Assembly: GCA_030148865.1 (NCBI GenBank)
Contig: JASBSR010000032.1
Span: 1 to 45,456 of the forward strand
DNA from: Gammaproteobacteria bacterium
GTDB lineage: Bacteria; Pseudomonadota; Gammaproteobacteria; SZUA-229
DNA length: 45,456 nucleotides
Reading direction: 5' to 3'
Shown: positions 28,909 through 41,310 of the stretch, one piece after another
Layout of the letters: each line of letters starts with the position of its first letter
Position numbering within the stretch: position 1 is the stretch's first letter
The notes under the pieces: generated by a model
What the model was told of the DNA's origin: nothing
Databases searched by the model: none
What the model saw: only the letters and a program-made list of their open reading frames with translations
Program-made: the position numbers and the translations under genes

Positions 28909-29250
28909 ATTGACTCCTGGCTTAGTATCTAAGCATTAATTTCGGGCTGATAATCTCGCTACCTAATCACATATCTAGGTATCAATGGGCTCGAGTTCAA
29001 GATATACCATCATAAAGAATATTAATGCATACTAATATAGTGGCCATTTTGGTCGATTTTTGCTCACCCGCTCGCGGTTCCTGTTATGTCTTTGCTCTGG
29101 GTGTTTCGTGGTTTCAGCGTAACGGTTCATCAAGCCTGAATGATGTTCGAGCTTGAGCCTGCACCGGATTAAGCCCGTCTGATTTACCGATAAACAACAT
29201 CCAGATTTAATACGCCGGTAAACTCCTGGCCAAATCACTGTCTAAGCGTC
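28909..29250. other. Divergent promoter region with AT-rich inverted repeats
   Basis: These 342 bases lie between two divergent small genes. An inverted repeat ATATTA...TAATAT (29019-29038) and another ACCTA...TAGGT (28961-28980 area) lie upstream of the minus-strand gene and could be regulator sites. The part from 29040 to 29250 shows no gene or motif that I recognise. Confidence 0.35.
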
Positions 29251-29622
29251 GTGAACTTTAACAAACTACAATTTGCCAGCTCAGTCATCGTTTTGTCTGT
29301 GACCAGCGTTGCCTGTCAACAACATGACTCCAGTGCTGCCACACCCGCTGACAAAGTAGCCGCTACCAGCGCGCCAGCACCGCAAAGTCCAGCGGTGACT
29401 ACGCCTTTAAACCTGGAGTTGAGTACAAACTTCAGTGAACACAGGCCGGCACCCTTTGCCGACGCTACAGGCTACAATGTCAGCTCGCTCGACCGCTTCG
29501 AGGCTCGTGCCAGTGAAGCGCGCATTCGCGTCAACGGCAAACTGCACGCGCGCTTTAATCAGGAAAATTATTTACAGTCTGTCGAAGGCGGTGAAGTTTC
29601 GCTGGAAGTGAAGTTCAGGTAA
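29251..29622 (+). CDS. Small putative lipoprotein, function unknown
   Basis: A 123-residue protein read from a GTG. A hydrophobic signal (LQFASSVIVLSVTSVAC) ends at Cys22, a possible lipid attachment site, although Ser at position -3 is not ideal for a lipobox. An Ala/Pro/Thr-rich linker follows (about 28-55), then a compact C-terminal part (RFEARASEARIRVNGKLHAR and VEGGEVSLEVKF). I do not know the family. No ribosome site is obvious. The length of the open frame and the ordered composition support a real gene, but a different start is possible. Confidence 0.55.
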   Translation: MNFNKLQFASSVIVLSVTSVACQQHDSSAATPADKVAATSAPAPQSPAVTTPLNLELSTNFSEHRPAPFADATGYNVSSLDRFEARASEARIRVNGKLHARFNQENYLQSVEGGEVSLEVKFR

Positions 29623-29650
29623 GCCGTCACCTAATCCAGCACCAGACTCA

Positions 29651-31120
29651 CTACTCGAATATTTTTAACTCATCCCAGATCGCATCGACACGTTGTCTGA
29701 CTGCTGCATCCATGGTGATCGGTGTGCCCCATTCACGCGTGGTTTCACCCGGCCATTTGTTGGTCGCATCTATGCCCACCTTTGAACCTAAACCGGACAC
29801 CGGGGAAGCAAAATCCAAATAATCAATCGGTGTGTTTTCGACCATGGTGAAATCTCGCACTGGATCGACACGCGTACTCAGCGCCCAGATCACATCCTGC
29901 CAGTCTCGCGTGTTGACATCATCATCGACCACAATGACAAATTTGGTGTACATAAACTGGCGCAAAAAACTCCAGACCCCCATCATCACGCGTTTTGCGT
30001 GCCCGGGGTACTGTTTACGCATGCTGACAACCGCCACTCGATACGAACAGCCTTCCGGCGGTAAATAAAAATCAATAATTTCCGGAAACTGTTTTTGCAA
30101 TATCGGCACAAATACTTCGTTGAGAGCAACGCCAAGTATTGCAGGCTCATCCGGTGGCCGACCGGTGTAGGTGCTGTGATAAATAGGATTCTTGCGATGC
30201 GTAATACGTTCAATCGTGAATACCGGAAACATTTCGGTTTCATTGTAATACCCGGTGTGATCCCCAAACGGGCCTTCGCGTGCCATCTCATCGGGATATA
30301 TAAAACCTTCAAGTACATATTCAGCAGAAGCCGGCACCTGTAGCTCGCTCAAACCACATGGCACAACTTCGGTTTTGCTGCCGCGTAGCAAGCCGGCGAA
30401 ACCATATTCTGAAAGCGTGTCGGGCACCGGAGTGACGGCACCGAGAATGGTGGCCGGGTCGGCTCCAAGCGCGACAGCAACAGGAAAAGGTTCGCCGGGG
30501 TGCGTTTGTTGCCACTCGTGAAAATCCAGTGCGCCACCGCGTTGTGATAACCAGCGCATGATGACCTTGTCTTTGGCAATCACCTGCTGACGATATATGC
30601 CAAGGTTCTGCCGCTCTTTATGCGGTCCTCGGGTGACCACCAGACCCCAGGTAATTAACGGCCCGACATCCCCCGGCCAGCAGGTTTGTATGGGTATTTT
30701 GCCAAGATCAATAGCATTAGCTCCGAGCACGACTTGCTGGCACGGCGCCTTGTTTAATACTTTTGGTGCCATATTGAGCACCTGTTTAAACACTGGCAAT
30801 TTTTCCCAGGCATCCTTCATGCCTTTGGGCGGGTCAGGCTCTTTGAGGAAGGCGAGCAATTTTCCCACTTCGCGCAGGGCTTCGATATTGTCTTCGCCCA
30901 TGCCGAGCGCGACGCGTTTTGGTGTACCGAATAAATTTGCCAGCACCGGAACATCATGGCCTTTTACTTTTTCAAACAGCAGGGCGGGGCCCCCAAGCTT
31001 TAGTGTGCGGTCACATATTTCGGTGATTTCGAGACTGGCGTCAACTTCGACGCTGATACGTCTTAATTCACCCAAAGCCTCAAGCTGCTGAATAAAATCT
31101 CTTAAATCTGTGTATTTCAT
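29651..31120 (-). CDS. ubiD: UbiD, 3-polyprenyl-4-hydroxybenzoate decarboxylase
   Basis: A 489-residue prenylated-FMN decarboxylase of ubiquinone biosynthesis. The ATG at 31120 gives [20 protein letters not shown], the normal start; the frame continues upstream to 31156 without conserved sequence. [38 protein letters not shown] and [15 protein letters not shown] are strongly conserved, including the Arg and Glu of the active site. It needs prenyl-FMN made by UbiX, which is not in the window. Quinone supply links it in function to the neighbouring sulfite:quinone enzyme, but it is on the opposite strand with its own start region. Confidence 0.96.
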   Translation of the reverse strand: MKYTDLRDFIQQLEALGELRRISVEVDASLEITEICDRTLKLGGPALLFEKVKGHDVPVLANLFGTPKRVALGMGEDNIEALREVGKLLAFLKEPDPPKGMKDAWEKLPVFKQVLNMAPKVLNKAPCQQVVLGANAIDLGKIPIQTCWPGDVGPLITWGLVVTRGPHKERQNLGIYRQQVIAKDKVIMRWLSQRGGALDFHEWQQTHPGEPFPVAVALGADPATILGAVTPVPDTLSEYGFAGLLRGSKTEVVPCGLSELQVPASAEYVLEGFIYPDEMAREGPFGDHTGYYNETEMFPVFTIERITHRKNPIYHSTYTGRPPDEPAILGVALNEVFVPILQKQFPEIIDFYLPPEGCSYRVAVVSMRKQYPGHAKRVMMGVWSFLRQFMYTKFVIVVDDDVNTRDWQDVIWALSTRVDPVRDFTMVENTPIDYLDFASPVSGLGSKVGIDATNKWPGETTREWGTPITMDAAVRQRVDAIWDELKIFE

Positions 31121-31215
31121 AATCACACGTGGCCTGTTTCGCTCGCATTTTCGCACATTTGTTCTAAGTTTATAGAAGCCATGCTTTTATAAATCTATAG
31201 CCTCTAACGAGGGGG

Positions 31216-32154
31216 ATGTGTACTGTGCTGCAAAATTTTGTTCTTGCCTCTCTGGCTGCCAGTTTTTTGTTGTTTTTTTCCACCCTCGCCGATGGCGCAA
31301 CTGAGGATACCAGCGCTCCTCGGGTGCAACTCGAATGGGTGGGTTGCGGTATTAGCAAAAAGGCCTATGTGACAGATCTGGCCGCGGCGTTTGAAAAAAA
31401 GACCCGGATACACATCAACATTAAAGGCGGTGGCGCCACCAAGGGCATCCGTCAGGTGGTTACCCGCGAGGCCGATCTTGGCGGCTCCTGTCGTTACAAT
31501 CTGCCCGAAGACCCGCGCGAGGCTGGAGTTGGTCTCGAACCGGTCGCCTGGGACTCGCTGGTGGTGATCACACATAAAGACAATCCTGTCAGCAATCTGA
31601 GCCTGCAGCAGGTGAAAGATATTTACACCGGCAAGATCACCAACTGGCAGCAGGTCGGCGGGCCTGACACTAACATCGAGCTATTTATTCGTTCCAGCAA
31701 ATTCTCGGGGGTCGGACGAACCTTACGAAAACTAATATTCGCCGATTTTGATCAGGCAATCGTTTCCAGCAAACAGTTTAAATCTACCGGGCCACTCGAA
31801 AAAGCAATCATGCAAACACCGTTTTCCATGGGCATGACTGGCATCAGCAGCGCGCGGCTCAGAGATGCCAAAATTTTACAGCTGGAAGGCATGGCACCTA
31901 GCTATGAGAACGTGAAGTCGGGTAAATACCAGCTTTACCGGCCGCTGTATATTACGTACAACCCGAAATCGGACAAACTGGCCGAGGTAAAAGAGTTTAT
32001 TCGCTTTTGCCACAGTCGCGACGGACGCGACATTATGCGCAAGAACGGCACTTTGCCGTATCGTGAAGGTGTGCATCTGGTAATGCGGCAGATCGATCAG
32101 GATCTGTCGGCGTTCCGAAATGGCGCCGATTTGTCGACCAGAACCAATCAATAA
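31216..32154 (+). CDS. PstS-like periplasmic substrate-binding protein, solitary
   Basis: A protein of about 312 residues with a signal peptide ending near STLADGA, followed by a type 2 periplasmic binding fold: LEWVGCGISKKAY, FEKKTRIHINIKGGGATKGI, READLGGSCRY and the PstS signature LQQVKDIYTGKITNWQQVGG. This resembles phosphate-binding PstS proteins, where Ser/Thr-Gly residues hold the oxyanion. No pstCAB genes follow, so it may serve a distant transporter, a sensor, or another oxyanion. The ATG at 31216 directly abuts the GAGGGGG ribosome site, so the in-frame GTG at 31225 may be the true start. Confidence 0.82.
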   Translation: MCTVLQNFVLASLAASFLLFFSTLADGATEDTSAPRVQLEWVGCGISKKAYVTDLAAAFEKKTRIHINIKGGGATKGIRQVVTREADLGGSCRYNLPEDPREAGVGLEPVAWDSLVVITHKDNPVSNLSLQQVKDIYTGKITNWQQVGGPDTNIELFIRSSKFSGVGRTLRKLIFADFDQAIVSSKQFKSTGPLEKAIMQTPFSMGMTGISSARLRDAKILQLEGMAPSYENVKSGKYQLYRPLYITYNPKSDKLAEVKEFIRFCHSRDGRDIMRKNGTLPYREGVHLVMRQIDQDLSAFRNGADLSTRTNQ

Positions 32155-32178
32155 AGCCAGACTCTGCCGGACAAGGAA

Positions 32179-35704
<3,526 letters not shown>

Positions 35705-35743
35705 GGTTTAGCTGACGTGAGCCGGGCTGACCTGCAAAACAGG

Positions 35744-36844
35744 CTACAGGCGCATGGGCATGATAACGTATTTGCAATCGGGTTGATCAGGGAAAGTGAG
35801 TAAACAACTGCTGTTTGAATCGCGTAGCGCGGCCTGCACCCTGCTGGAATCACTTACTGCCAGCACGTCCAGCATGTAAGTCACATTGAAACCAATTTCC
35901 AGCGCATCACCCTTGTATTCAACTTCGAGCTCGACATCCGCTTCTTCGTGATCTGGATTCTGTGCCTGTAATTTCAATATCGTATCCTCAACTTCCAGGC
36001 GTATACCACGATATTTTTCATTCGACAGAATTGAAGCGCGGATCAATGCCTGACGCAATAATTCACGATCTGCAGTTAATACACAATTGGTTGCATCTGG
36101 AATTACCCGGTTATAGTCGGGAAAACGACCGTCGATGAGCTTGGACGTAAAATGGATTTTTTCGAACTTGATCTGCAAATGATTGCTGGATAAAACCACT
36201 TTGACAGTATCGTCAACATCATTCAGTAACCGCGCGAGTTCGAGTACACCTTTACGCGGCAAGATCACCTGCTTCACATCCGCGATATCGGCTGTGGTCT
36301 GTTTTTCACAATAGGCCAGGCGGTGACCATCGGTTGCTACCGCACGCAATAACTGCGGACTAATCTCGATCAATAAGCCATTAAGATAATAACGCACATC
36401 TTGCTGCGCCATGGCAAAACTGGTTTTTTCGATCATTTCCTTGAGTGTTTTTTGTGAGACTTCAAACTCGGAGTCGGATTTAATGCTATCCAGCGCCGGA
36501 AAATCGGAAACTGGCAGTGTCGCCAGCGAAAATCGGCTACGCCCGGATTGTAGCAGGGCCTTGTCGTCTTTTAGACTCAGTGTAATTTCAGATTCAGCGG
36601 GCAGGGCCTTGCAAATATCCAGCAATTTTCTCGCTGGCAAGGTGATATCACCGGTTTCATCGACCATCATATTAATCCGGGTGATGAGTTCGATTTCAAG
36701 ATCAGTGGCGGTCAGGGTCAGCGACTCTTTGCCTGCTCTTAGTAAAACATTGGATAAGGCAGGCATGGTTTGTCGTTTTTCGACAGCCCCGATGATTTGC
36801 TGCAGAGGGTTAAGCAGGTCTTCGCGCAGGATTTTCAGTTTCAT
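35744..36844 (-). CDS. dnaN: DNA polymerase III beta sliding clamp
   Basis: A 366-residue clamp with three similar domains, the same length as in Escherichia coli. MKLKILREDLLNPLQQIIGA opens domain 1, FAMAQQDVRYYLNGLLIEIS is the conserved start of domain 2, and the protein ends YVIMPMRL, the C-terminal peptide beside the partner-binding pocket. It tethers polymerases to DNA. The AT-rich tract and DnaA boxes lie directly upstream, between it and dnaA, so initiation and transcription of dnaN may affect each other. Confidence 0.98.
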   Translation of the reverse strand: MKLKILREDLLNPLQQIIGAVEKRQTMPALSNVLLRAGKESLTLTATDLEIELITRINMMVDETGDITLPARKLLDICKALPAESEITLSLKDDKALLQSGRSRFSLATLPVSDFPALDSIKSDSEFEVSQKTLKEMIEKTSFAMAQQDVRYYLNGLLIEISPQLLRAVATDGHRLAYCEKQTTADIADVKQVILPRKGVLELARLLNDVDDTVKVVLSSNHLQIKFEKIHFTSKLIDGRFPDYNRVIPDATNCVLTADRELLRQALIRASILSNEKYRGIRLEVEDTILKLQAQNPDHEEADVELEVEYKGDALEIGFNVTYMLDVLAVSDSSRVQAALRDSNSSCLLTFPDQPDCKYVIMPMRL

Positions 36845-36894
36845 ATGTTTTATATATATATTTAATAATTATATTTATAGGCTTGCCACAAATC

Positions 36895-36903
36895 TGTGGA
36901 TAA
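36895..36903 (-). promoter_or_regulatory. DnaA box 1
   Basis: TGTGGATAA, the exact complement of the consensus TTATCCACA, 16 bases beyond the A/T-only tract. Confidence 0.85.
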
Positions 36904-36991
36904 GTGAACTATATGTTTTATTTTCAATTACTTAATCTTTAAAATCGAAAGCCTGGATAGCGCGTTGAGCGCCGCTATCGTGTAGATGAAA

Positions 36992-37000
36992 TGTGGATAA
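36992..37000 (-). promoter_or_regulatory. DnaA box 2
   Basis: TGTGGATAA in the same orientation as box 1, 97 bases from it. Confidence 0.85.
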
Positions 37001-37048
37001 GTCAAAAAGATGTTTTCCTCGACAGCGACTTCAGGCTGGAATAACACT

Positions 37049-37057
37049 TTATCCACA
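37049..37057 (+). promoter_or_regulatory. DnaA box 3
   Basis: TTATCCACA, a perfect box in opposite orientation to the other two, 57 bases from box 2 and just beyond the dnaA stop. Confidence 0.85.
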
Positions 37058-37094
37058 GGGTTCAAAATCGTACCAGAGCACGCTAAAGTTTGCC

Positions 37095-38453
37095 CTAGTT
37101 ACTCAAAATTCGCATCATGTTCTTATAATCTTCATGGATTCTTGAATCCGAATCTCTAAGCTCGGCAATCTTACGACAGCCGTGCAATACCGTAGTGTGG
37201 TCACGACCGCCAAAAGCCTCACCAATTTCCGGCAGGCTGTGGTTGGTCAGCTCTTTAGACAGTGCCATCGCCATCTGGCGGGGGCGCGTGATGGAGCGGC
37301 TGCGACGACTGGAAAGTAAATCTGAACTGCGAATTTTGTAATATTCGGCCACGGTTTTCTGGATATTATCGATCGTTATGGTTCTGTCCTGCAGCGCAAT
37401 CAGATCACGTAGTGCTTCTTTGGCAAATTCGAGCGTGATCGGTTTACCAGTGAAATTTGCCGTCGCCATCACTCGGCGCATGGCGCCTTCGAGCTCGCGG
37501 ATGTTCGAGCGAATGCGTTTGGCGATAAAAAAAGCCACTTCATTGGGAAACTCGACCGATGCTTCTCCAGCCTTTTTTTGCAAAATTGCGACCCGGGTTT
37601 CCAGCTCGGGCGGTTCGATGCACACTGGCAGACCCCAGCCAAAGCGAGAACGCAGCCGCTCTTCCAGGCCTTCGACTTCTTTGGGATAACGATCACAGGT
37701 AAGCACGATCTGGCGCCCGCCTTCCAGTAAAGCATTAAAAGTGTGAAAAAATTCTTCCTGAGAACGCTCTTTACCGGCGAAAAACTGAATGTCATCGATC
37801 AACAGTGCGTCGAGGGAACGATAATGCTGTTTGAACGCATCAATGGCGTTATGTTGCAGCGACTTGATCATATGCCCGACAAAGCGCTCGGAATGCAAAT
37901 ACACGACGCGTGCATCCGGGCGAGTTTGTAGCATGGTATTGCCCAAGGCATGCATTAAATGCGTTTTACCCAGACCGACACCACCGTAGAGAAATAGCGG
38001 GTTATAAGCCTTGCCCGGGTTTTCAGCAACCTGCATAGATGCGGCACGCGCCAGCTGGTTTGATTTACCCTCGACAAAACTGTCGAAAGTGAATCCCGGG
38101 TTTAGATTATGTTCGATTGGTGTGGTCGGTGGGCGTGGCGTGCTGCTGCTGAAATTGAAACCATTGCTACTGGCCGCTACCACAGCAGGAGCCGGGTTCG
38201 CGGGTAGCTCCTGAGAACCAATTTCGAGTGATAGCTGAATATCTTCCTGGGCACTAATTTCGCTGAGAATCCCAGAGATTTGTTGTTGAAAGTTTTTTTT
38301 CACCCAGTCGAGGACGAAACGGTTCGGGGCAAACAGAGTAATGTGCTGATGCTCTTCTCTGACCTGGAGCGGGCGAATCCAGGTATTGAGCTGTTGATCC
38401 GACAACACCTGCTCCAGGCGCTGTAAACAATTCGGCCAGAGTGCCGTACTCAC
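37095..38453 (-). CDS. dnaA: Chromosomal replication initiator DnaA
   Basis: A 452-residue initiator. The GTG at 38453 is the start: GGAGG lies ten bases upstream, and the product begins [20 protein letters not shown], the normal domain I. A Pro/Ala/Ser-rich linker (about 82-115) leads to the AAA+ domain with Walker A GGVGLGKT at 157-164 and [20 protein letters not shown] as Walker B. Domain IV ends with the DnaA-box reader [19 protein letters not shown]. The frame is open upstream to 38531, but no conserved residues are found there. DnaA boxes lie on the dnaN side and one near match upstream, which may allow autoregulation. Confidence 0.98.
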   Translation of the reverse strand: MSTALWPNCLQRLEQVLSDQQLNTWIRPLQVREEHQHITLFAPNRFVLDWVKKNFQQQISGILSEISAQEDIQLSLEIGSQELPANPAPAVVAASSNGFNFSSSTPRPPTTPIEHNLNPGFTFDSFVEGKSNQLARAASMQVAENPGKAYNPLFLYGGVGLGKTHLMHALGNTMLQTRPDARVVYLHSERFVGHMIKSLQHNAIDAFKQHYRSLDALLIDDIQFFAGKERSQEEFFHTFNALLEGGRQIVLTCDRYPKEVEGLEERLRSRFGWGLPVCIEPPELETRVAILQKKAGEASVEFPNEVAFFIAKRIRSNIRELEGAMRRVMATANFTGKPITLEFAKEALRDLIALQDRTITIDNIQKTVAEYYKIRSSDLLSSRRSRSITRPRQMAMALSKELTNHSLPEIGEAFGGRDHTTVLHGCRKIAELRDSDSRIHEDYKNMMRILSN

Positions 38454-38500
38454 GCCAAGTGTGCCTCCACAGTAAAAAAATAGAACGCTGCGAGTACCAG

Positions 38501-38526
38501 GCCTCAATGGCTTCAGCAATTGAGGC
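38501..38526 (-). other. Perfect hairpin in the dnaA leader
   Basis: GCCTCAAT and ATTGAGGC form a perfect 8-base-pair stem with a 10-base loop, about 50 bases upstream of the dnaA start. On the minus strand a run of seven T residues follows 22 bases later (38473-38479), just before the dnaA ribosome site. It could act as an attenuator or a pausing site for dnaA transcription, which is inference. Confidence 0.45.
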
Positions 38527-38604
38527 GGCATACTCAGAAAAGATCGCTCAGGGGAAGATGATTCTATACTGGTTAATCTGGCTTAGCCACAACGACTATC
38601 TAAT

Positions 38605-38651
38605 ATTAACGGGAAAATTAACAGAAAAATTAGTCGGAAATTAACAGCCAC
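38605..38651. repeat. Tandem array of four AT-rich 12-mers upstream of dnaA
   Basis: Successive units ATTAACGGGAAA, ATTAACAGAAAA, ATTAGTCGGAA and ATTAACAGCCAC start at 38605, 38617, 38629 and 38640, so the ATTA element recurs every 12, 12 and 11 bases. The near match to a DnaA box lies 14 bases before the first unit. Such iterated AT-rich short repeats beside a DnaA box resemble the unwinding element of an origin, but could also bind a regulator on one face of the helix. Confidence 0.6.
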
Positions 38652-38706
38652 AGGCAGTATACCACGCGGGCTTATGTCAGGGACCTGATATCTGCTGATT
38701 TTCACT

Positions 38707-38735
38707 TTGACTCGTGCGACCAGCACAAGTAAAAT
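38707..38735 (+). promoter_or_regulatory. Sigma-70 promoter for rpmH-rnpA-yidD-yidC
   Basis: TTGACT (38707-38712) and TAAAAT (38730-38735) with exactly 17 bases between them. Transcription would start near 38742, giving a leader of about 118 bases before rpmH. Confidence 0.7.
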
Positions 38736-38859
38736 GCGCGGCTCTCTGTATGTGCGGCCAAAGTTATATTAGCTAAGTAACTGTTTTAGCTTATTGTGCA
38801 AACGATGCACGGTGCGTCCTGGTCAGCACCCAGACTTTATTTATTCGGGTTTTATAGAC

Positions 38860-38994
38860 ATGAAAAGAACATATCAGCCAAGTAAGCTAAAACGCGCACG
38901 AACTCATGGTTTTCGCGCACGCAGTGCCACCCTGGGTGGGCGCAAAGTGCTCAAGGCGAGGCGCGCCAAAGGTCGTCATCGTATTTCGGTGTAA
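38860..38994 (+). CDS. rpmH: 50S ribosomal protein L34
   Basis: A 44-residue protein, the usual length, beginning [20 protein letters not shown] and ending KGRHRISV. It is Arg/Lys-rich as expected for a protein threading the large subunit RNA. The open frame extends 66 bases upstream, but the ATG at 38860 gives the universal L34 N-terminus. It heads the operon with rnpA, yidD, yidC and mnmE. Confidence 0.98.
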   Translation: MKRTYQPSKLKRARTHGFRARSATLGGRKVLKARRAKGRHRISV

Positions 38995-39009
38995 CGGGCC
39001 GTTCAGGAT

Positions 39010-39369
39010 ATGAACACGGCGCGCTTGCAAAAGCGTGCCAGACTGTTGAAGGCCGTTGAGTTTCAGCGGGTCTTTGATCAACCGGTACGTTCCAGCGATC
39101 GATATTTCACGGTTCTCGCCAGACGCAACCCACTAAATCACCCGCGACTCGGTCTGGCCATATCCAGGCGCAAGGCGAGGCTGTCTGTTCAGCGCAACCG
39201 GTTAAAACGCCTGGTGCGCGAATATTTCAGGCAGGCGGAGCATAATGTTCAGGTCGATTATGTCGTCATGGCAGGCCAACACAGCTGCAAGGCGTCGAAT
39301 ACGGTACTTTTTCAGTCTCTTGATAAACACTGGCGAATAGTAAAAGAAAAATGCGAACCCTCCTGCTAG
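39010..39369 (+). CDS. rnpA: Ribonuclease P protein component
   Basis: A 119-residue basic protein that assists the RNase P RNA in cutting tRNA precursors. The RNR motif reads [16 protein letters not shown], and [14 protein letters not shown] precedes it. AGGA lies directly against the ATG, unusually close for a ribosome site, so the start is slightly uncertain (a TTG at 39025 is the next in-frame option). The 3' end overlaps yidD by 19 bases. Confidence 0.95.
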   Translation: MNTARLQKRARLLKAVEFQRVFDQPVRSSDRYFTVLARRNPLNHPRLGLAISRRKARLSVQRNRLKRLVREYFRQAEHNVQVDYVVMAGQHSCKASNTVLFQSLDKHWRIVKEKCEPSC

Positions 39370-39602
39370 CGATTATTCGTATATATCAGTACGCAGTGAG
39401 TCCTTTTTTGGTGCCCTCCTGCCGTTATACGCCAAGCTGTTCCTGTTATGCCAATGAAGCCATACAACGCCACGGTGCTATGCGCGGCAGCTGGCTGGCA
39501 CTAAAACGCATCTCGCGATGCCACCCCTGGCACGAAGGCGGTTACGATCCGGTGCCAGAAACCCCCTCCTGTAAACACCAACCTTCAAGTCTGGGCAAGT
39601 AA
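39351..39602 (+). CDS. yidD: Membrane protein insertion efficiency factor YidD
   Basis: An 83-residue protein that assists YidC in membrane protein insertion. It has an amphipathic N-terminal helix ([17 protein letters not shown]), and the conserved cysteine-rich core [19 protein letters not shown] followed by [13 protein letters not shown]. It overlaps rnpA by 19 bases and its stop shares one base with the yidC ATG (TAATG), so all three are coupled. Confidence 0.96.
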   Translation: MRTLLLAIIRIYQYAVSPFLVPSCRYTPSCSCYANEAIQRHGAMRGSWLALKRISRCHPWHEGGYDPVPETPSCKHQPSSLGK

Positions 39603-41290
39603 TGGATAATCATCGTATATTGCTGTATTTCACACTGTTTTTTGTCCTTTACCTGCTCTGGGCCGAGTGGCAAAAAGACTATGTTTACCAGGCGCCGGTG
39701 ACCATTGCGCAAAGCAGTAGTCAGACTCAAACCAGTGGCAAAGAAGAATTACCGCCCGCCGCTGACCGTCAGCCGGCCCTGCCCGCTGACAGCGGACAAA
39801 CCGCCCGCGAGAGTAGCCAGCGCATTCTGGTAGTGACCGATGTTGTTGAAATGGAAATCGATACCCGCGGTGGTGATGTGCGGCGGTTGATGCTGCGCAA
39901 CTATGCTGTCAGCGCTGATAAACCGAAAGTGAAACTGAACCTGCTCACCGATACCGAAATTGATTATTACGTCGCACAATCGGGTCTGGTATCGGCAAAT
40001 AAAGATTCCGCGCCAACCCACAAGGCGATTTATACGGTTGCGCAAACCAGTTATCGCCTGGCCGAGGGTGAAGAAGAAATTCGCGTGCCATTACAATGGA
40101 CTGCGAGCGATGGTACTCGTGTGACCAAAACCTATATTCTGCACCGCAATAACTATGCGATTGATGTTGAATACGATATTACTGCCGGTAGTCAGGGCTG
40201 GAATGGCAGTCAGTACATGCAACTGGTACGCACTCCGCCGCAAAAAAGCAGTGAGTCCAAATTTATACATACTTACACTGGCGGTGTGGTGTATAACCAG
40301 GACATTAAATACGAAAAAATTGATTTCGAAGAAATTGCAGAAAACGATCTTAGCAAAGTCATCGGTGCTGAATCCTGTAAAAACACATCGAGCCTTAAAC
40401 AGGGATGTAGTCTAAGCAATGGCTGGCTGGCGATGATTCAGCATTATTTTCTGGCTGCCTGGATTCCGGAACGTGGTGGTGACAATCTGTATTACGCGCG
40501 CAAAGTTAAAGATGCGGAAAAATATGTTATTGGGACGCGCACAGCAGCGAAAACGATTAAAGCCGGAGACCAAGGGGTATTTAAAACACGTCTGGTGGCA
40601 GGGCCCAAGTTGCAATACAAACTTGAAGAAATGGCGCCGGGTCTTGAGCTGACAGTTGATTATGGCGCGCTGACTATTATTGCCAAGCCTCTGTTCTGGC
40701 TGCTGACGCAATTTCACAGCTGGTTCGCCAACTGGGGCTGGGCGATTATTTTTCTCACCATAACCGTCAAAGGCCTGTTCTATAAGTTGTCTGAAATGAG
40801 TTATCGCTCGATGGCAAAAATGCGCAAGGTCGCGCCACGCATCAAAGCAATGAAAGAACGTTTCGGTGATGATCGTCAGGCGATGAGCAAGGCGATGATG
40901 GACATGTATAAACGTGAGAAAATTAATCCGATGGGTGGTTGTTTGCCGATCGTGGTTCAGATTCCGGTGTTTATTTCTTTGTACTGGGTGCTGCTGGAAA
41001 GTGTCGAAATGCGTCACGCGCCATTCATCCTCTGGATTACCAATCTTTCCGATAAAGATCCGTACTTTGTGTTGCCGGTCATTATGGGCATTTCTATGTT
41101 TGTCCAGCAAAGACTCAATCCGGCACCGATTGATCCGATCCAGCAAAAAGTATTTCAGATTATGCCCTTCGCATTCACCATCATGTTTGCGTTCTTCCCG
41201 TCGGGGTTGGTGCTGTACTGGGTGGTAAATAATTTACTGTCGATCGCACAGCAATACGTGATTACGCGACGCATCGAAGCCGCGAGTTAA
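39602..41290 (+). CDS. yidC: Membrane protein insertase YidC
   Basis: A 562-residue insertase of the inner membrane. It has an N-terminal membrane helix ([18 protein letters not shown]), a large periplasmic beta-supersandwich (about 60-340) and the conserved five-helix core, with [20 protein letters not shown] and [20 protein letters not shown] marking the hydrophilic groove region. It inserts F0 subunit c and other proteins, linking it in function to the atp operon. It is followed by mnmE after 20 bases. Confidence 0.97.
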   Translation: MDNHRILLYFTLFFVLYLLWAEWQKDYVYQAPVTIAQSSSQTQTSGKEELPPAADRQPALPADSGQTARESSQRILVVTDVVEMEIDTRGGDVRRLMLRNYAVSADKPKVKLNLLTDTEIDYYVAQSGLVSANKDSAPTHKAIYTVAQTSYRLAEGEEEIRVPLQWTASDGTRVTKTYILHRNNYAIDVEYDITAGSQGWNGSQYMQLVRTPPQKSSESKFIHTYTGGVVYNQDIKYEKIDFEEIAENDLSKVIGAESCKNTSSLKQGCSLSNGWLAMIQHYFLAAWIPERGGDNLYYARKVKDAEKYVIGTRTAAKTIKAGDQGVFKTRLVAGPKLQYKLEEMAPGLELTVDYGALTIIAKPLFWLLTQFHSWFANWGWAIIFLTITVKGLFYKLSEMSYRSMAKMRKVAPRIKAMKERFGDDRQAMSKAMMDMYKREKINPMGGCLPIVVQIPVFISLYWVLLESVEMRHAPFILWITNLSDKDPYFVLPVIMGISMFVQQRLNPAPIDPIQQKVFQIMPFAFTIMFAFFPSGLVLYWVVNNLLSIAQQYVITRRIEAAS

Positions 41291-41310
41291 TTCACCCGCG
41301 CGCAGAAGCC

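Larger units (their letters stand above)
36845..37094. other. oriC: Candidate replication origin (dnaN-dnaA intergenic)
   Basis: This 250-base region holds three perfect 9-base DnaA boxes: two as TGTGGATAA (36895-36903 and 36992-37000) and one as TTATCCACA (37049-37057), plus a nearly pure A/T tract at 36847-36879 that is suitable as the unwinding element. It lies between dnaA and dnaN as in several bacterial origins, and parS sites are within 2.5 kb. Whether this region alone or together with the dnaA-rpmH gap is the origin is not decided by sequence. Confidence 0.75.
38454..38859. other. dnaA-rpmH divergent intergenic region with origin-like features
   Basis: These 406 bases hold an 8-base-pair hairpin in the dnaA leader, a near-match DnaA box TTAGCCACA (38583-38591), an array of AT-rich 12-mers (38605-38651) and the rpmH promoter. 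Pseudomonas has its origin in this interval. Here no perfect DnaA box is present, so it may be a dnaA control region or a second part of the origin. Confidence 0.55.

Noticed and set aside
40412-41146. Long open frame antisense to yidC (244 codons)
   Set aside because: Low-complexity His/Arg/Asn-rich translation typical of a shadow; yidC is certain on the other strand.
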